From Benincasa hispida (Eukaryota; Streptophyta; Magnoliopsida; Cucurbitales; Cucurbitaceae), in NCBI RefSeq assembly GCF_009727055.1, contig NC_052352.1, positions 19,577,868 to 19,641,867 on the forward strand: 64,000 bases of DNA, written 5' to 3'. The number at the start of each line of letters is the position of its first letter. Position 1 is the first letter of the stretch. The position numbers and the translations under genes were made by a program. Below are positions 20,451-32,899 of the stretch, piece after piece. Below the pieces are notes generated by a model that ran no database searches, was not told the DNA's origin, and saw only the letters and a list, made by a program, of their open reading frames with translations.

Positions 20451-23450
20451 TGTTGGGATTGATGTCCTAAATCTAGTGTATCTCGTGGTTTTTAGTTTTG
20501 TTAACACAAATTATTTATCTAATAAATCATATGTATTTTGTTTGACATTTAGACAACATTAATTCAATCTAATAAACTAAGATCCAAGATGATATGAAGT
20601 CACTTAAATAGTATGTGATTGACATACAGGTGGTTCATGTTCATGTAATAATCTAAAAGGTCTGAGTAAATGGATGAAGATTTGGTGTGTTATCTTGGTA
20701 ATATTGCGGATACGGTCCACTTTGTAATTGTTACATGAGATGTAAGTGCTACAAACAATATGAACCATATTATTCATGTAAAGACATATGAGTGGGGGTA
20801 TCCTGTATAAAGAAGTTTATGCATAGACCGGACCACGAAATAATTAGTTTCTCTTCATAACACTGTTACTTGAAGAAACTAATATTTCATTAAGATGACC
20901 ATAGAAGACTTGACCTTAATCCTGAGTGAGTTGTGAACTCCTGTTTATGACGACAGTCTTTTGATCTGTATGGGTGAGAGTGGTCATGTTAGCCGACTCA
21001 ATAAGCCTACCATTTTGGGAATTTGTCTGATTAGGGAGTTGAGAACACAACTACACAAGATGAAATTCACTCTTTCTCATTCCTTTGAAAAGTAGATAAA
21101 GCTCCCTTAATAGCTTGTTCTGGGTCTTAAACAATGAGGTATCAACTTCTCACTGGCCGGAGAGGTGTAAATTTATAGTTGAACTATAAATTTTTTGTTT
21201 ATTAGAGGAATCAGTTATACTTAAGGAGTTAGATGTAACTGCAGAGGGAAAACAATATTTTGACATAGTTGTAGTTATAAGCATTTGTGAAGGGTCCTCG
21301 CTCTGTTGATTGGTTATATCCATGGACACATAATATATCTACAGTGCATAAAATGCAGTTATCGGTCTTTAGTGGAGTGTTCGGTAACTAATGAATATTG
21401 ATTAATTGGATTAAAAGAGTTTAATCAATTAATCTCATATCATTGGAGCTTCTAATCTGTAGGTCCATAAGGTCCTTTGTTTACTCACTAAAGGATAATA
21501 ATGAAGTATGATTTAAATTGTTCAAATTATATGATGGAATTTATTAATGAGATTAATATATAATGGTTAATTATATATATGATCTATAATCCAAATTATT
21601 TAAGAGAGATACATTTGAATAAGATTTAGATATTAGATTTGTATGAATTGGATTCATAAAAAGATATATACATATAAATATGTGATATTTATATATTAAT
21701 TAATTCCATATTAAATATGATTTAATATATTTATTTAATTGATTAATTAATGGTTAATTAATTAATTAAGAAATAATAGAGATTGAAGGTTAGTATAACA
21801 TAAACGAGGATTAAGTTTGAGTATATAGTCAAAATAGTCTATAAGTATAAGGATAAAGTTGGGTACCTCATCCTAGGGACATTATGAATGTAGCCCGCTT
21901 TGTATATAATACAAACGATGTGATCCCAAAATTGTTCATGTAGAGACATGCAAGTGGAGGCATCCTATGCAAAAGATGTTTGCATAAGACTGGACCATAA
22001 AATAGTCACTTATCTTTATAATGTCGTTTACGGTTAAAACTGACTCTTTCAACCCGATAACCTAAGGTAACTCAATCTCAATCATGAGCTAACTGTGAAC
22101 TCCTGTTTATTTGAATTATCCTTTAATCTACATGGGTGAGAGTGCCTCAATATTGCCGCTCAATAAGCCTCCTGTTTTAGAGGTAAGACCGATTACATAG
22201 TTGGGGACATAGTCCTGCAAGATGGAAATTACTCCTACCCGATTTCAGGGTTAGTAGATAGGTTGTTCCCTTAAGTACTAACTCCTAGTCTTGAACAAGG
22301 GGTCATGCTCTCACTATCACCGAGAGGGACTCGATTTATTGGTATTGTTCATAAGTGGATTAGTGGAGACTTAAGGAGCAATATGTATTACAGGAGTAAA
22401 ACAATAATTTTGACCTAGCTGTAAATACGAACAACCTGTGAAGGATCGACTTACTGATCATGGTTAAATCATATGAACAGAAATATATCTACAGCAAAGA
22501 GAGTACAACTATTGAATTTTAGTGAAGTGATCCGCTAGTTAACAAATGTTGATTAATTTGGTTAAAAGGGTTTAGCCAATTAATCTTGAATCGTTGGAGC
22601 TCATGATCTGTAGGTCCATTAAGTCCCCTTACTAGCTCATAAATAGACTAAACCTTAGAATAATGTGATGAGAGAATTTGAAACGTTCAAATTCGAATTA
22701 CAGAAATTGTTAATTATATATGTTACAATTATATGTTTAATTATCGAATTAAACGAGATTAGGGAGTTGGATAATCTTTAAATATGATTTAAATATTAAA
22801 AACATGAATAGGGATTCGTGTTAAGAATTGGTGTTTAATTAATTTAATATTTGATATTGAATTAATTTAATTAATCAAAATTGTTTAATTAATTATTTTG
22901 AATTAATTTTATTTAAATATTAATTATTGAATTAATATTTTATAAAATTATTTTTTCACTTTAATTTTGAAATTATTTTCAAATTAAAAATTGAATTTTT
23001 TTTAATTAAAATTCTATTTAAAATGAAAATCCTTTTTATAGTGGGTTTTCCTATTTTAAACACCTAAAATTTCCACTTATTTAGTTGTGTTTTGGTGTCA
23101 AACTAAGGTGCATTTAGATTGCATGTTGAAATTGAATAAAATCAATTTCATTTAGTTGAATTAGAGTGGATGCAATCTGAAAATTGGGAGAAAAAAGTTC
23201 TCCATCATGTTCTTGACTCTAAAACTGAATTCTCCAAAATTTTCTGCTCATTTTGGATCCCACAATTCAATCTAAGACCAATGAATATTAGAGAAGATCT
23301 TGTAGTGGTCTACATGAGTTCTACAAATGTATAAATTGAAATCCTATTTCTTTGATATTTTTCTGACCATGCATACTTTTTGGCTAAAATTGTTGTAGCT
23401 AATGTGCTTAAGATCCTAATTGCTTCTGCATGTAAATGTCAATACCAACA
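20451..23450 (+). mobile_element. LTR-type insertion (3.0 kb) with target duplication ATATT
   Basis: Begins TGTTGGGATTGATGTCC and ends AATGTCAATACCAACA. The flanks are atatt at 20446-20450 and atatt at 23451-23455, a perfect 5-bp duplication. There is no gag or pol. The interior contains two diverged copies of the same ~1.1-kb module (about 20630-21610 and 21820-22720), each with a 'gtaggtccat' box, 'gttgtgaactcctgtttat' and 'gatctacatgggtgaga'-like phrases. It is either a solo LTR with a large internal tandem duplication or a non-autonomous LTR element. Related copies lie at 48830-49830, 51943-52870 and 61490-62802. Confidence 0.82.
20630..22720 (+). repeat. Two diverged tandem modules inside the LTR insertion
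   Basis: Matched landmarks occur in the same order in both halves: 'gagtgggggtatcctgtat' against 'aagtggaggcatcctatgc'; 'gcatagaccggaccacgaaa' against 'cataagactggaccataaaa'; 'ttggagcttctaatctgtag' against 'ttggagctcatgatctgtag'. The second module lacks the first ~190 bases. Divergence shows the duplication is old. Confidence 0.8.
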
Positions 23451-23455
23451 ATATT

Positions 23456-23880
23456 AGCATGTGTATACAATATTTATTGTATAATTTTATTTATTTCATT
23501 CAAGAACAAAACTTAAAAAGGTCTTCAATGAATCATGTTTTTTAAAAACAAAATAAAAATATTACGACAAAATCATCGCATCAACCATTGTGATGAAACA
23601 ACAAATCGTTGCAAAGTTACTACATGTGTATATGCAACTTTTTAAAAAATTTCTTTGCAGTTTGCATCTATTTTGTAAGGTGCGACGAGAATGTTAACAT
23701 CGCCACTTTCTTAAGACTTACATAGTAATTTTGTCACAATTTGCAATTTTGAAAATTCATCCCTCAAAATCTTCACCGACGTTTCATGCAACGAGTGTTT
23801 TCTCGTCTCTAAAGGTTTTGTGTGACAAAATTAGAACATTAGCGACGCTTTTTTCGTTCTAAAGACCATATTTCTTGTAG
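23456..23880. repeat. Subterminal region of the outer CACTA-like element, right end
   Basis: After the ATATT duplication the sequence returns to tcgcatcaacca, tgcgacgagaatg, catcgccactt and tagcgacgctttt phrases, mirroring 14114-14400. It ends at ccatatttcttgtag (23880). Confidence 0.65.
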
Positions 23881-24238
23881 ACATTTATAAAAGTTTAGAG
23901 TTTAAATTAATATAATTATAATTTATGATTTTAATTCATACAACTCCAAAAATTTAATAATATAAATTAATATTATTACTGAGCTTTGTTCATCTGGGTT
24001 ATAACAAATTAATTCCAATGGTTTAATCTTACCGTGAAAATCTTGTTAAACTGTAATAGAATTTCTTCCCAGACAAATAAAAAATAAGTCACTTCAAATT
24101 GAATAAATTCTAACTAAAATTTTAAATTATAGGACTAAATCACTAATGTCAAAATTTTAATTACAAAGCTACATTTATTAGAAATTAGTTTATATTTTGT
24201 TATAAGTTTATTATACAGGAAGTTAAATGGTTAGTCAC
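23881..24238. other. AT-rich spacer, no gene seen
   Basis: Stop-rich, between the CACTA-like element and the copia element. No conserved motif seen. Confidence 0.5.
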
Positions 24239-24314
24239 TGTTGTAATTATGCCTATTTATAGGCCTCTTTTGGTTAATAAATGATATAGCAGATTTATTT
24301 ATTCTGCTTTAATA
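24239..24314 (+). repeat. Left terminal repeat (5' LTR) of the copia element
   Basis: 76 bases ending directly at the primer-binding site. It contains a TATA-like CTATTTATAG but is much shorter than usual copia LTRs. It ends AATA rather than CA. Confidence 0.75.
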
Positions 24315-24326
24315 TGGCATCAGAGC
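24315..24326 (+). other. Copia primer-binding site
   Basis: TGGCATCAGAGC is one base away from TGGTATCAGAGC, the complement of the plant initiator tRNA-Met 3' end used by most plant copia elements. Confidence 0.85.
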
Positions 24327-24518
24327 AAAATTAAAACTCTTTGACTTTTCGTTTTCCCCTCCAGCCACCCTTTTTCTCGTGTCTTTTCTTCTTCTCGGGC
24401 CGATCTCGCTCCCCGACCTTCCAGACGCTAACACTGATCTCGCTCGCCTCCGTCCACAGTGTCGAGCGAGATTTTTCTCGTGATTTTTCGTTCTCCTTTT
24501 TCATCCGAAACGACGATC

Positions 24519-25512
24519 ATGACCAGATCCGACGACCTAACCTCATTCGGAAACTCCAACTCCATGGAGAATGTTCGAGCTTCCCCATCTTCCATTCTTG
24601 AACAATATCAGAACCCTTATTTTCTTCATCCCTTAGACAGCACCAATCTTGTGCTCGTTTCTAATCTTCATACGGAATCGAATTACGAATCGTGGAGTCA
24701 GGCGATGAAGATCAGGCTCACTGTCAAGAATAAACTCGGCTTCATCAATGGTGAAATCCCTCGACCTTCCGGTGAGTTACTCAGTTATTGGATCATATGT
24801 AATGGCATTGTCACCGCGTGGATTCTTAACTCTCTCTCCAAAGAGATTTCTGCTAGCATTAACTTCTCTGATTCTGCTAAAGAAATTTGGGCTGATCTGC
24901 AAGAACGATACCAGCGTAAAAATCGACCAAGAGTCTTCCAACTACGCCGTGAAATTTCCAACTTATCCCAAAATCAAGATTCTGTTACCACATACTATGC
25001 CAAGCTGGAAACGTTGTGGAATGAACTCATCTCCTATCGCCCATCTTGTTCTTGTGGAAAATGCACTTGTGGTGGTGTCAAGAACCTACAGACTTACTTC
25101 TAAACAGAGTATGTTATGGCTTTCCTCATGGGTTTAAACGATTCATCTGCTCCTATCAGATCTCAGTTGTTACTAATGGAACCAGAACCATCAATCAATT
25201 GGGCCTTCTCTCTAGTTGCACAGGAGATTGACCAGAAAGCTTATTCTTCGTCCTTTGGCAATGTGATATCTTCATCTAATGCTACTGCCCTCCTGTGGAA
25301 AAATGGTTCTTCTGCTTCCCACCAGACTGCTCCAAGCTATTCTCGCAACACCAATCAAAACAAGAAGAAGGATAGACCAATCTGCACCCACTGTAATATT
25401 CAAGGGCATACTGTTTGATCGTTGTTACAAACTCCATGGATATCCACCAGGGCACAAGCTTTACAAACCTCCCGAATCAGCAAAAGCAGATCATTTTCTT
25501 TATCCTCTTTAA
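24519..25512 (+). pseudogene. copia gag, broken
   Basis: Start taken at 24519 (MTRSDDLTSFGNSNSMENV); an upstream in-frame ATG at 24459 is possible. The frame has the copia gag N-terminal domain (NPYFLHPLDSTNLVLVSNLH, then ESWSQAMKIRLTVKNKLGFI) and the UBN2-type region (SAKEIWADLQERYQRKNRPR, SVTTYYAKLETLWNEL). A TAA at 25101-25103 interrupts it and the same frame resumes (VMAFLMGLNDSSAPIRSQLL). The CCHC zinc knuckle CTHCNIQGHTV / DRC is split by a one-base insertion near 25416. Gag would form the particle shell; the knuckle binds RNA. Not functional as it stands. Confidence 0.88.
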
Positions 25513-25522
25513 CATCTGAACA

Positions 25523-27077
25523 ATGCCAAGGCTTATTGGCTATGCTCTAGTCCCATCTCAACAAGTCCAAACAGCCACCATAGCAGCAACGTCCAATAAG
25601 ACAGATTCTATCACTCCTACAGCTCACGTTGCAGGTATTTGTTCCCTTTCTGATATATCTTCTGATCAGTGGATACTTGATTCTGGTGCATCAGCTCATA
25701 TCTGTCATAATAAGGTCCTATTCACTACTCTAAGACAAATTAAACCGACAACTATTACTTTGCCTAATCAGTCTCAGCTTATGGTTGAATTTGTTGGGGT
25801 TATTCAAATCAGTACAAATATCATGCTACAGAATATGCTATATATATCAGATTTCTGTTTCAACTTAATTTTCATAAGCTCTTTAACTTCCTATCTACCG
25901 GTCATGGTCACTTTTTTTAGTGATTTTTGCCTTATTCAGGACAAGTACTTTTTGAAGACGATTGGCAAGGCTAACAAATGGAATGGATTATACTTGTTGC
26001 AAGCATCAGTTGATAAATCCTTACATTCATTTTCACATACTATAGAATTTGTTTGTTCTTCCACTACTACTTTCTCTGCTTCTACTTGGCATAATCGGCT
26101 TGGACATCCATCATATAAACATCTTAGTTTCCTAAAAGACATTTTACATGTAGACATGGATAGTACTTGTACTAAATGCATGATTTGTCCTCTAGCAAAA
26201 CAAAAATGACTGTCTTTTCAAAGCCATAATAGACTTGTTGCTCATGCTTTTGATCTTATACATCGTGACATTTGGGGCCCTTACAATGAACCTACTCATG
26301 CTGGATATCGTTAATTTTTAACACTAGTTGATGATTATTCTCGGTACACTTGGGTTTTTTTTATGAGGAACAAAAGTGAAGCTCTTACTATTGTCCCTTG
26401 TTTCTTTCAGTTGATTGAAACTCAATATGGTTTTTCCATAAAAGCTTTTTGATCGGATAATGCACAAGAACTGGCCTTTACTGATTTTTTTGCTGCCAAA
26501 GGTGTTCTCCATCAATTTTCTTATGTTGAACGGCCTCAACAAAATTCGGTAGTAGAAAGAAAACATCAACATCTGTTAAATGTCGCAGATCTCTGTTATT
26601 TCAAGCTAGGTTACCTATCTTGTTTTGGGGAGAGTGCATATTGACCGCATCTTATTTAATCAACTGCATTTCATCTCATATCTTGTCCTGGCAAATACCT
26701 TACTATCGTTTGACTGTTGAACATGCTGACTATACTTCACTACGAACTTTTGGTTGTCTTTGTTTTGCCTCTACTTTACCTTCTCATAGGACCAAGTTTT
26801 AGCCTCGGGTCATTGCCTCTGTTTTTTTGGGATATCCTACTGGCATCAAGGGCTATCGCTTATATGACATTGAGAAGAAGCAATTCTTTATTTCAAGGGA
26901 TGTTGTGTTTCATGAAGACATATTCCATTTTCATCAAATCAGTTCTCAAGCAGAGGTACTTGATCCTTTTCCTGATCTAGTTTTACCATTATCACTTCCA
27001 TTTTCAGGTGATTTATTCAGCAGTGAAGCCTCTTCATCATCCGCTTCTGCTACTCCTGAGCTTTCTGACCAGCCTAC
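25523..27077 (+). pseudogene. copia protease-integrase remnant; RT and RNase H deleted
   Basis: The aspartic protease motif WILDSGASAHI is at about 25670-25700 (Asp codon 25679-25681). The integrase zinc-binding region has WHNRLGHPSYKHL (from ~26087) and CTKCMICPLAK. The integrase core shows all three acidic residues: Asp in HRDIWGPY (26267-26269), Asp in SDNAQE (26456-26458) and Glu in VVERKH (26555-26557). Stops lie at about 26207, 26313, 26450 and 26641, and more breaks follow. The GYPTGIKGYRLYDIEKKQFF stretch of the integrase C-terminal region is at 26830-26890. The text ends in a Ser-rich linker and meets the right terminal repeat where reverse transcriptase should begin. Confidence 0.88.
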
Positions 27078-27153
27078 TGTTGTAATTATGCCTATTTATA
27101 GGGCTCTTTTGATTAATAAATGATATAGCAGATTTATTTACTCTGCTTTAATA
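27078..27153 (+). repeat. Right terminal repeat (3' LTR) of the copia element
   Basis: Matches the left repeat at 73 of 76 positions. It is joined directly to the integrase/RT linker coding sequence (ctgaccagcctac), so no polypurine tract is present. Confidence 0.75.
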
Positions 27154-27555
27154 ACATTGATTGGTTATATGCTAAAATAGGGTGGCCAATTAATATATTT
27201 ATTTAAACTGTAGCCTAAAAATGTTACTCTTTCTTCTTCTTCTTCTTTTTTTTTTTTTTTTTCTTTTTTTCATTTAAATGTGCTGATGTTGAATTTTAAA
27301 TTTGTATTTTCTTAATAAATTTTCCTTTGTTAGTTTATTAGTGTTATTTGTAAGTTGGATCATGAAGAGTATGCTGCCGAAGTTTTTTAATTTTGTTGGT
27401 GGGTTTGTTCAACTTGTTAGATTTTAAATATAAAAATGTTCAATTTGATCAATAGACTATATTTTTAATTTTACATTATTATTTGGCTAATACTTTTTTA
27501 GATTTAATAATATTACATAATAATTTCTATTATAACTCTCGACACATTACCAAAT

Positions 27556-27642
27556 GAGCATAACTCAACTCATATATAATTTATATTAGTAACTAAAAAG
27601 TCTGGGATTCAAATTCTCATACTTTATTGTATTAAAAAAAAC
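27556..27642 (+). repeat. tRNA-derived SINE-like copy
   Basis: A degenerate A box TAACTCAACTCA (27561-27572) is followed 31 bases later by a B-box-like GGGATTCAAATTCTC (27604-27618). An A-rich run closes it at about 27640. The layout matches plant SINE heads, but the boxes are mutated. Confidence 0.5.
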
Positions 27643-30600
27643 TCTCAAACACATTGGATTGATGAAATTAAAATTTTGTTTGGTTCTATGAAATATCTTC
27701 TCTCGAATGGCACATATTTTTCTTTGAATTGCCCTAAAAAAAATGATGTTTGGAGTCATTCATGGAATCTCTAGCTTGAGCATAACAACCGCCTAATTTT
27801 ACTAATAAATCCAAGATGCCTCTTATTCTTTTAGAGGATATCACTATTGTTGTTACGTGTTCTAAATCTAGTTTTTGTAATTATGATACTCCATCTATGT
27901 CTTTAAATTTAAGAGCTTTCCTTTAGCTCTTCTTTTATATATCATTTTGAATCAATGAAGTATCTTTTTCAAAATAAAACAAAAATAAAAATTTAGATAA
28001 TGGAGAAAATTAAAGAAATAGCACAAACAAGAGCAAATTTGTATATTTATAGATCACTTGTATACATGTGGCAATGTTCTTCATGTGACAATGTTCTTAA
28101 CTTACTCCTAGATGTTGAAATGTAGCTAAGAAATTATAATCAAACATAAAAATGTAGAGAAAAAAACAGAAGAAAATACTTTTGAAAGAAGATTCTTGTC
28201 TTGAAAATGAATCATTGCTACCAAGAACATAAGTGAATGAAGTTCATATGTGTATATTATAAGAACAAAAATTAGGCTGCTGACTTGGTCAGCCAAGTGT
28301 GTTTGTCTGATGAGACAAGACTTCAAAATAAGAAAAAAATAAATAAATAAAGAAAATATATAGAACTTGGCCTCATGTGGCCTGCCCACATTTCATTGGC
28401 TTACAACTTTTGTCCATATATCACAATATTACAAGATTTTTACCCTTTTACACCAATGGGAGATGCTAAAGGTTTCTTAATAATAAATTTAATATACTTT
28501 AGACTTACATTAGAATATATAATTATGTTAAATTAATTAAATCATGGTGTGGGAGCTGCTATTTCAAAAAGTGGGATTTTGATAAGATTTGATTAGTTGT
28601 ATAATGACCATAAGAGCTTTCTAGTGAAAAGAGAGAAAAAAGAAATGGAGAAAAGTGATTGAAGCAGATGCTATTTAACTAAAATGACATTATGACATTA
28701 ACTACTTTACTTTTTTTTCCCTTCTTTTTCATCTTTGGTTTCGTTTTTTAATAATACCAACAAAAAGTAATTTTCATCTTTCTTTCGTTGTTGTCTTATC
28801 TTATGTTTACCTTTACTTTACCAAATGAATTTGACACACAATAATATCAGTTTTTTTTTCAAATTGTAAAAAAACATCCATTTTAATCAATATTACCAAT
28901 ATTTAAAATATCGATTTTTCAATTTTAAAAGCAACGTCGAGAGATCTTTTTTTAAAAAAAAAATTATATAAACAACCAAATGAAAAAGAAATTAATTTAA
29001 ATTGACAAACATTTCATGTTTTTTAAATTACAAACTAAAATATTTATTATTTATATTATACTCACGTTAGTAACATTTTGTTGTTTATTTTGATGTTTCA
29101 TTAATTATTTTACAATGTAATGAAAATTAAATGACGGTTCATTCTTTATATTGATGTCGCAAACACATGATTGACATGTAAAAATATCAATGAAAATATT
29201 GACGTGTCGATGAAAATTTAAAATTCTACTATTACCACTTTAATAAGTAGGTGTGAAATTTGATGTGATGGAATGAAAATTAAACATTTATTTCAATATA
29301 TGAACTATTAAATATATGTACTTTTAACTAAATATTTTAATTAATTATCGTTTGTCTATTGAGGACACGATCTCTCATCCACACAAATTGGTTTCATCTA
29401 TAATTGGTCTATATATTTTTTGGTATTATCTCAATTTTGTAGGCATGCAGCAATTTAAATTAATAGAGTACGGTTTGATGAAGACCACTAGAATTATGCT
29501 TTTCGTATCGTATATATTTGATATCCTCCCTATATATATATATATTAAGCCTCTATTATTTCTTTGGAACAAACCACCAAAAACTTTCTTTAGAAAGGAA
29601 GAATTGAGGCTGAAGATCAGTGAACGAAGGTCCCTTAATGAGGAGGTAGTATGGTTTCTTAATGAAGGTCTTTTTCAATCTCTTTGAATTTCTATCCTTG
29701 AATTTTATACTTTTAAATGCCTTTTTATTTTTCTACATTATGTGACTTATTTTTAGAGTTTAATTACCTTAATCTTCTTATATATTGTGGGGTTTAAGAG
29801 AGTGCTTTTATTGTTCACTTTATTATAACTTTTAATTATTGTTAATTTATTGTTTCCCATCTTTTTTCAGTTATTTTTTAGGGTTATTCAATGATACATA
29901 AGTTATAGCTTTCATTGTAAAAAGTGTATTGTAATTTATGGAAATCTTTGTAGGGTTGGTCCACTAAGCTAATTGTTAATCAACTTATATCCTCACTCAT
30001 CTCCCCTTTCACACTCTTGCTTTTAGCAAAATTTGTTATAACATAATTATTTGTTGGTAGAGAGTTGTATTTGATATCATTTCTACTAGCAATGTAGGAC
30101 CAAACTTGTACTAATATAACATCAACCCCAAAAAATATAGTAGTAATAGCTAATGTTATGCTTTTGTTTTCCTTGCACACATGTCATTAACAACTTGATC
30201 ATATATTTAATAAAGCTATATATACTCTTACTTCGTTATCAATACTATGATTTCATGATTTATTTTACGAGTTATAAATTATATTTTAATCTAAATACAT
30301 TAGTGTTTTTTTTTTTTAATCTTACTCTAGTTTTAAAATGAATGATGTTAATAAGAGTCGTGCCTTCACCATAAAATAAAGTATTGTAATTTCTTTACAA
30401 TTTAACATGTTCATCCTAAGATGTACCACTTATTTGTCATGTCGCAGCTAAATTAATTAGCATTTGTCCAATAAATCTATTCTGTTATATCATTTAGTTA
30501 ACCATTACATAGCTTTCTCATCACAATGAGAGGTCAAAGACAATAATTAAAACCTTTTGAAATCTTAAAAGAGTAAATATTAGTTACTACCATAATTAAA

Positions 30601-32248
30601 AAAAGAAAAAGAAAAAGAATTGAATTAAAATTTAAAATGAGCAAAATAATAGTGAAAATGAATTAAATGTATATATTGTTGCCATTAACTTGATAATGTG
30701 ATAATATAATATAATATATATAAACACAACCAAAACAAATGGGGAGAGATTCTAGTGTGTTATGTAGTTTGTCTTTTGTTTTGTTTGAGAGGCCAGCCTT
30801 CAAAAAGAAGAAAATGAAGGTGAGGAAGGTGAGACTTAAGTTAAAATGCTAAATTACAAAAAGTTAAAATATTAAAAAAAAAAAAATCAAAATCATGAAA
30901 CTTTGTTATTTATTAGGAAAAAAAACATTCATATTCTTTCAAAGTTTAACATTAATTTTAACCTTAAATAATCATTTCAAACTACTAGAGATTATAAATT
31001 CGATAAAATATTAGACAAAAATATAAGACGTAGAGTAATGTATAATGGTGATTCAAAGTATAATTTTGAAAGATATGTGAATGTCATAATTGTAATAATA
31101 CTACAACTTTTGAAAGAATAACGAAATATTTTTTAACTTTTGAAATTTAGGGTTTAGTTAAAATAATAGTGGAGAATTGGTAATAATTAATAAATTTCAT
31201 CTAAAAATAAATTAGCAGTGAGAAGAGTAAGTATAGATGTTATAGATAAAATGGAAGTAAGTGGTGAAATATTTGGATGTTTTAAATGTAGAATTTTGAA
31301 GGAGTAGAGTGTATTTATTTGTATTATGAAGGGTTTGATTTGATAATAATGTGGTCGGACGCTTAGAGAGGGGGGAGAAAGGAAAAGTGGGGAAAATAAC
31401 AGAGATTCTGATGAAAAACTAAACACACACACACACACAGAAAAAGAGACGAAGAAGAAAAATGAAAAAGAGTAATTTTTAAAAAATAAAATATAAGATG
31501 CGGGACATAGGTGCAGGGGAATCCATGTGACCTTACAAAAACCCCACTCTTGTAATCATCTACCCTTCACCACTATATACTATATTTATGTCCCACACCC
31601 TTTCCAATACTACTGCTCCTTTTTTCTTTTTTTCCTTTTCTTTTTCAAAAATTATTATTATTCTTATTCTTATTATTATTATTATTATTCTTATACTATT
31701 GTTTTTTATAATAAAAACATTATAATATACACAAGTTTAACCCACATTTCAATGAGACATTCTCACACCTGCTATCTCTTTTAATTCGTTCCCCCATAGG
31801 AATATCTTCGACTCTCTCCCACTCTCTCTCTGAATTTTCTCTTTTTCCTTATTGCTTTGTGTTTTGTGTTTTTTCCCCCCTCATTTTTTTCTTATCATTC
31901 AATTTAAATATTCAGTCTGACAATACTATTCCTCTTCTTTTATTATTATATCTCCTTTTTTTTTTCTCATGTTTTTCAATTATATATATCCTTTGCTAAG
32001 TCTGAAATTTAATTTATCATAAGTTTATAATTATTGTATAATAATTAGTGTGTTGGTAAAATACTAAACACCACTTAGACTATTTAAGTGATAAATTTTT
32101 TTCATTCTTCCTCCAAAATTTTAAACCGTTGGTAGCAATAATTTTTATTATTCTTCCTTTTTTTTCCGTTTTCTTCGTCAATAAATCTTAAATTTAGTCA
32201 CTACTATTAAATTATCATTAATCTTTCATAACCTTTTTATTATACTGA
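27643..32248. other. Long AT-rich intergenic stretch, no supported gene
   Basis: Six-frame reading shows only short frames without motifs. The longest, 29352-29687 (+), 111 codons, has no recognisable domain and probably occurs by chance. Simple sequence includes a CTT run near 27228-27246, (CA)8-type at 31422-31439 and an ATT array at 31653-31690. No tRNA or rRNA seen. Confidence 0.5.
31422..31439. repeat. (AC)n microsatellite
   Basis: A run of acacacacacacacaca within aaacac...cagaaa. A possible polymorphic marker. Confidence 0.85.
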
Positions 32249-32720
32249 TTTAAATCTTATTTTGGTCCCTAAACTTTGGATAATATTCTATTTTAATCCT
32301 TAGATATATATATTTAACTTCGAATATGGTTTTATTTTGCTCCCTAAATATTTAAAAGTGTTCATTTTGGTCTCTGAACTTTTAAAACGTGCTTTTTAGT
32401 CCATGATATTTTTGGATGACTAAGCTACCAATTAAGTTAGCTATGCTAAAAAATCTAAAGTTTCAATTTTGAAAGTGGTAAAGTGAGAGAATTTAAATAA
32501 CATTTTTTAGTTGTTCAATATATTGGCATGTTGGTTATCAACATTTTATTGAGCAAGACACCTTCATCTTGCTCAATATATCTAGAGCCTAATCATCCAA
32601 AAATACAAGCTAGCTCATTCACATTTCTATTGTAAGTTTTGGACTAAAATAAACATTTTTTAAAAGTTTAGGGACTAAAGCAAATGTTTTCAAAGTTCAA
32701 GGACTAAAATAGGATTTAAA
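32249..32720. repeat. MITE-like element, about 470 bp, with long imperfect inverted ends
   Basis: The left end reads tttaaatcttattttggtcc. The right end, reverse-complemented, reads tttaaatcctattttagtcc. The similarity continues through 'taaacttt' and 'ttttagtccNNNNNtttttgg' towards the centre (atttttggatga against tcatccaaaaat). Wording of this type ('ttttagtccctaaactt') is widespread in plant genomes. No target duplication is clear. Confidence 0.7.
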
Positions 32721-32899
32721 CCTATTATATATTAGCATTTTCACTATAAATTTTTAAAACATATTCATATATTATATTTTTTTTACATTGTTGTTGTTGT
32801 TTAACCAATTTTCCATAAACTTTAGTTTTGAGGATTAAATTTAATATTTATTGAAAATGCAAGGATGGAAATTAGATATTTAAGTACAATACAAATAGT

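Larger units (their letters stand above)
14114..23880. mobile_element. Degenerate CACTA-like element carrying nested insertions
   Basis: The left end reads CTACAAGAGATATGACTTTT. The right end, reverse-complemented, reads CTACAAGAAATATGGTCTTT. Both subterminal regions (14114-14400 and 23540-23880) are full of gcgacga / tcgtcgc / cgtcac phrases, typical of CACTA subterminal arrays. The expected leading CA of CACTA is mutated at both ends, and I see no matching 3-bp target duplication, so this copy is old. Its interior is split by a second CACTA element (14617-18882) and an LTR-type insertion (20451-23450). No transposase of its own is recognisable in the remaining ~2.5 kb. Confidence 0.65.
24239..27153 (+). 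mobile_element. Ty1/copia retrotransposon, internally deleted, 76-bp terminal repeats
   Basis: Terminal direct repeats 24239-24314 and 27078-27153 differ at only three of 76 positions. Both begin TGTTGTAATTATGCC and contain TATTTATAG. The tRNA-Met-type primer-binding site TGGCATCAGAGC directly follows the left repeat. Gag, zinc knuckle, protease and integrase remnants follow in copia order. The coding part then stops between the integrase C terminus and the missing reverse transcriptase/RNase H, joining directly to the right repeat. I find no clear target duplication (flanks gtcac and acatt). Confidence 0.88.

Noticed and set aside
29352..29687. 111-codon plus-strand frame
   Set aside because: No recognised motif, composition like its AT-rich surroundings, no promoter or splice context.
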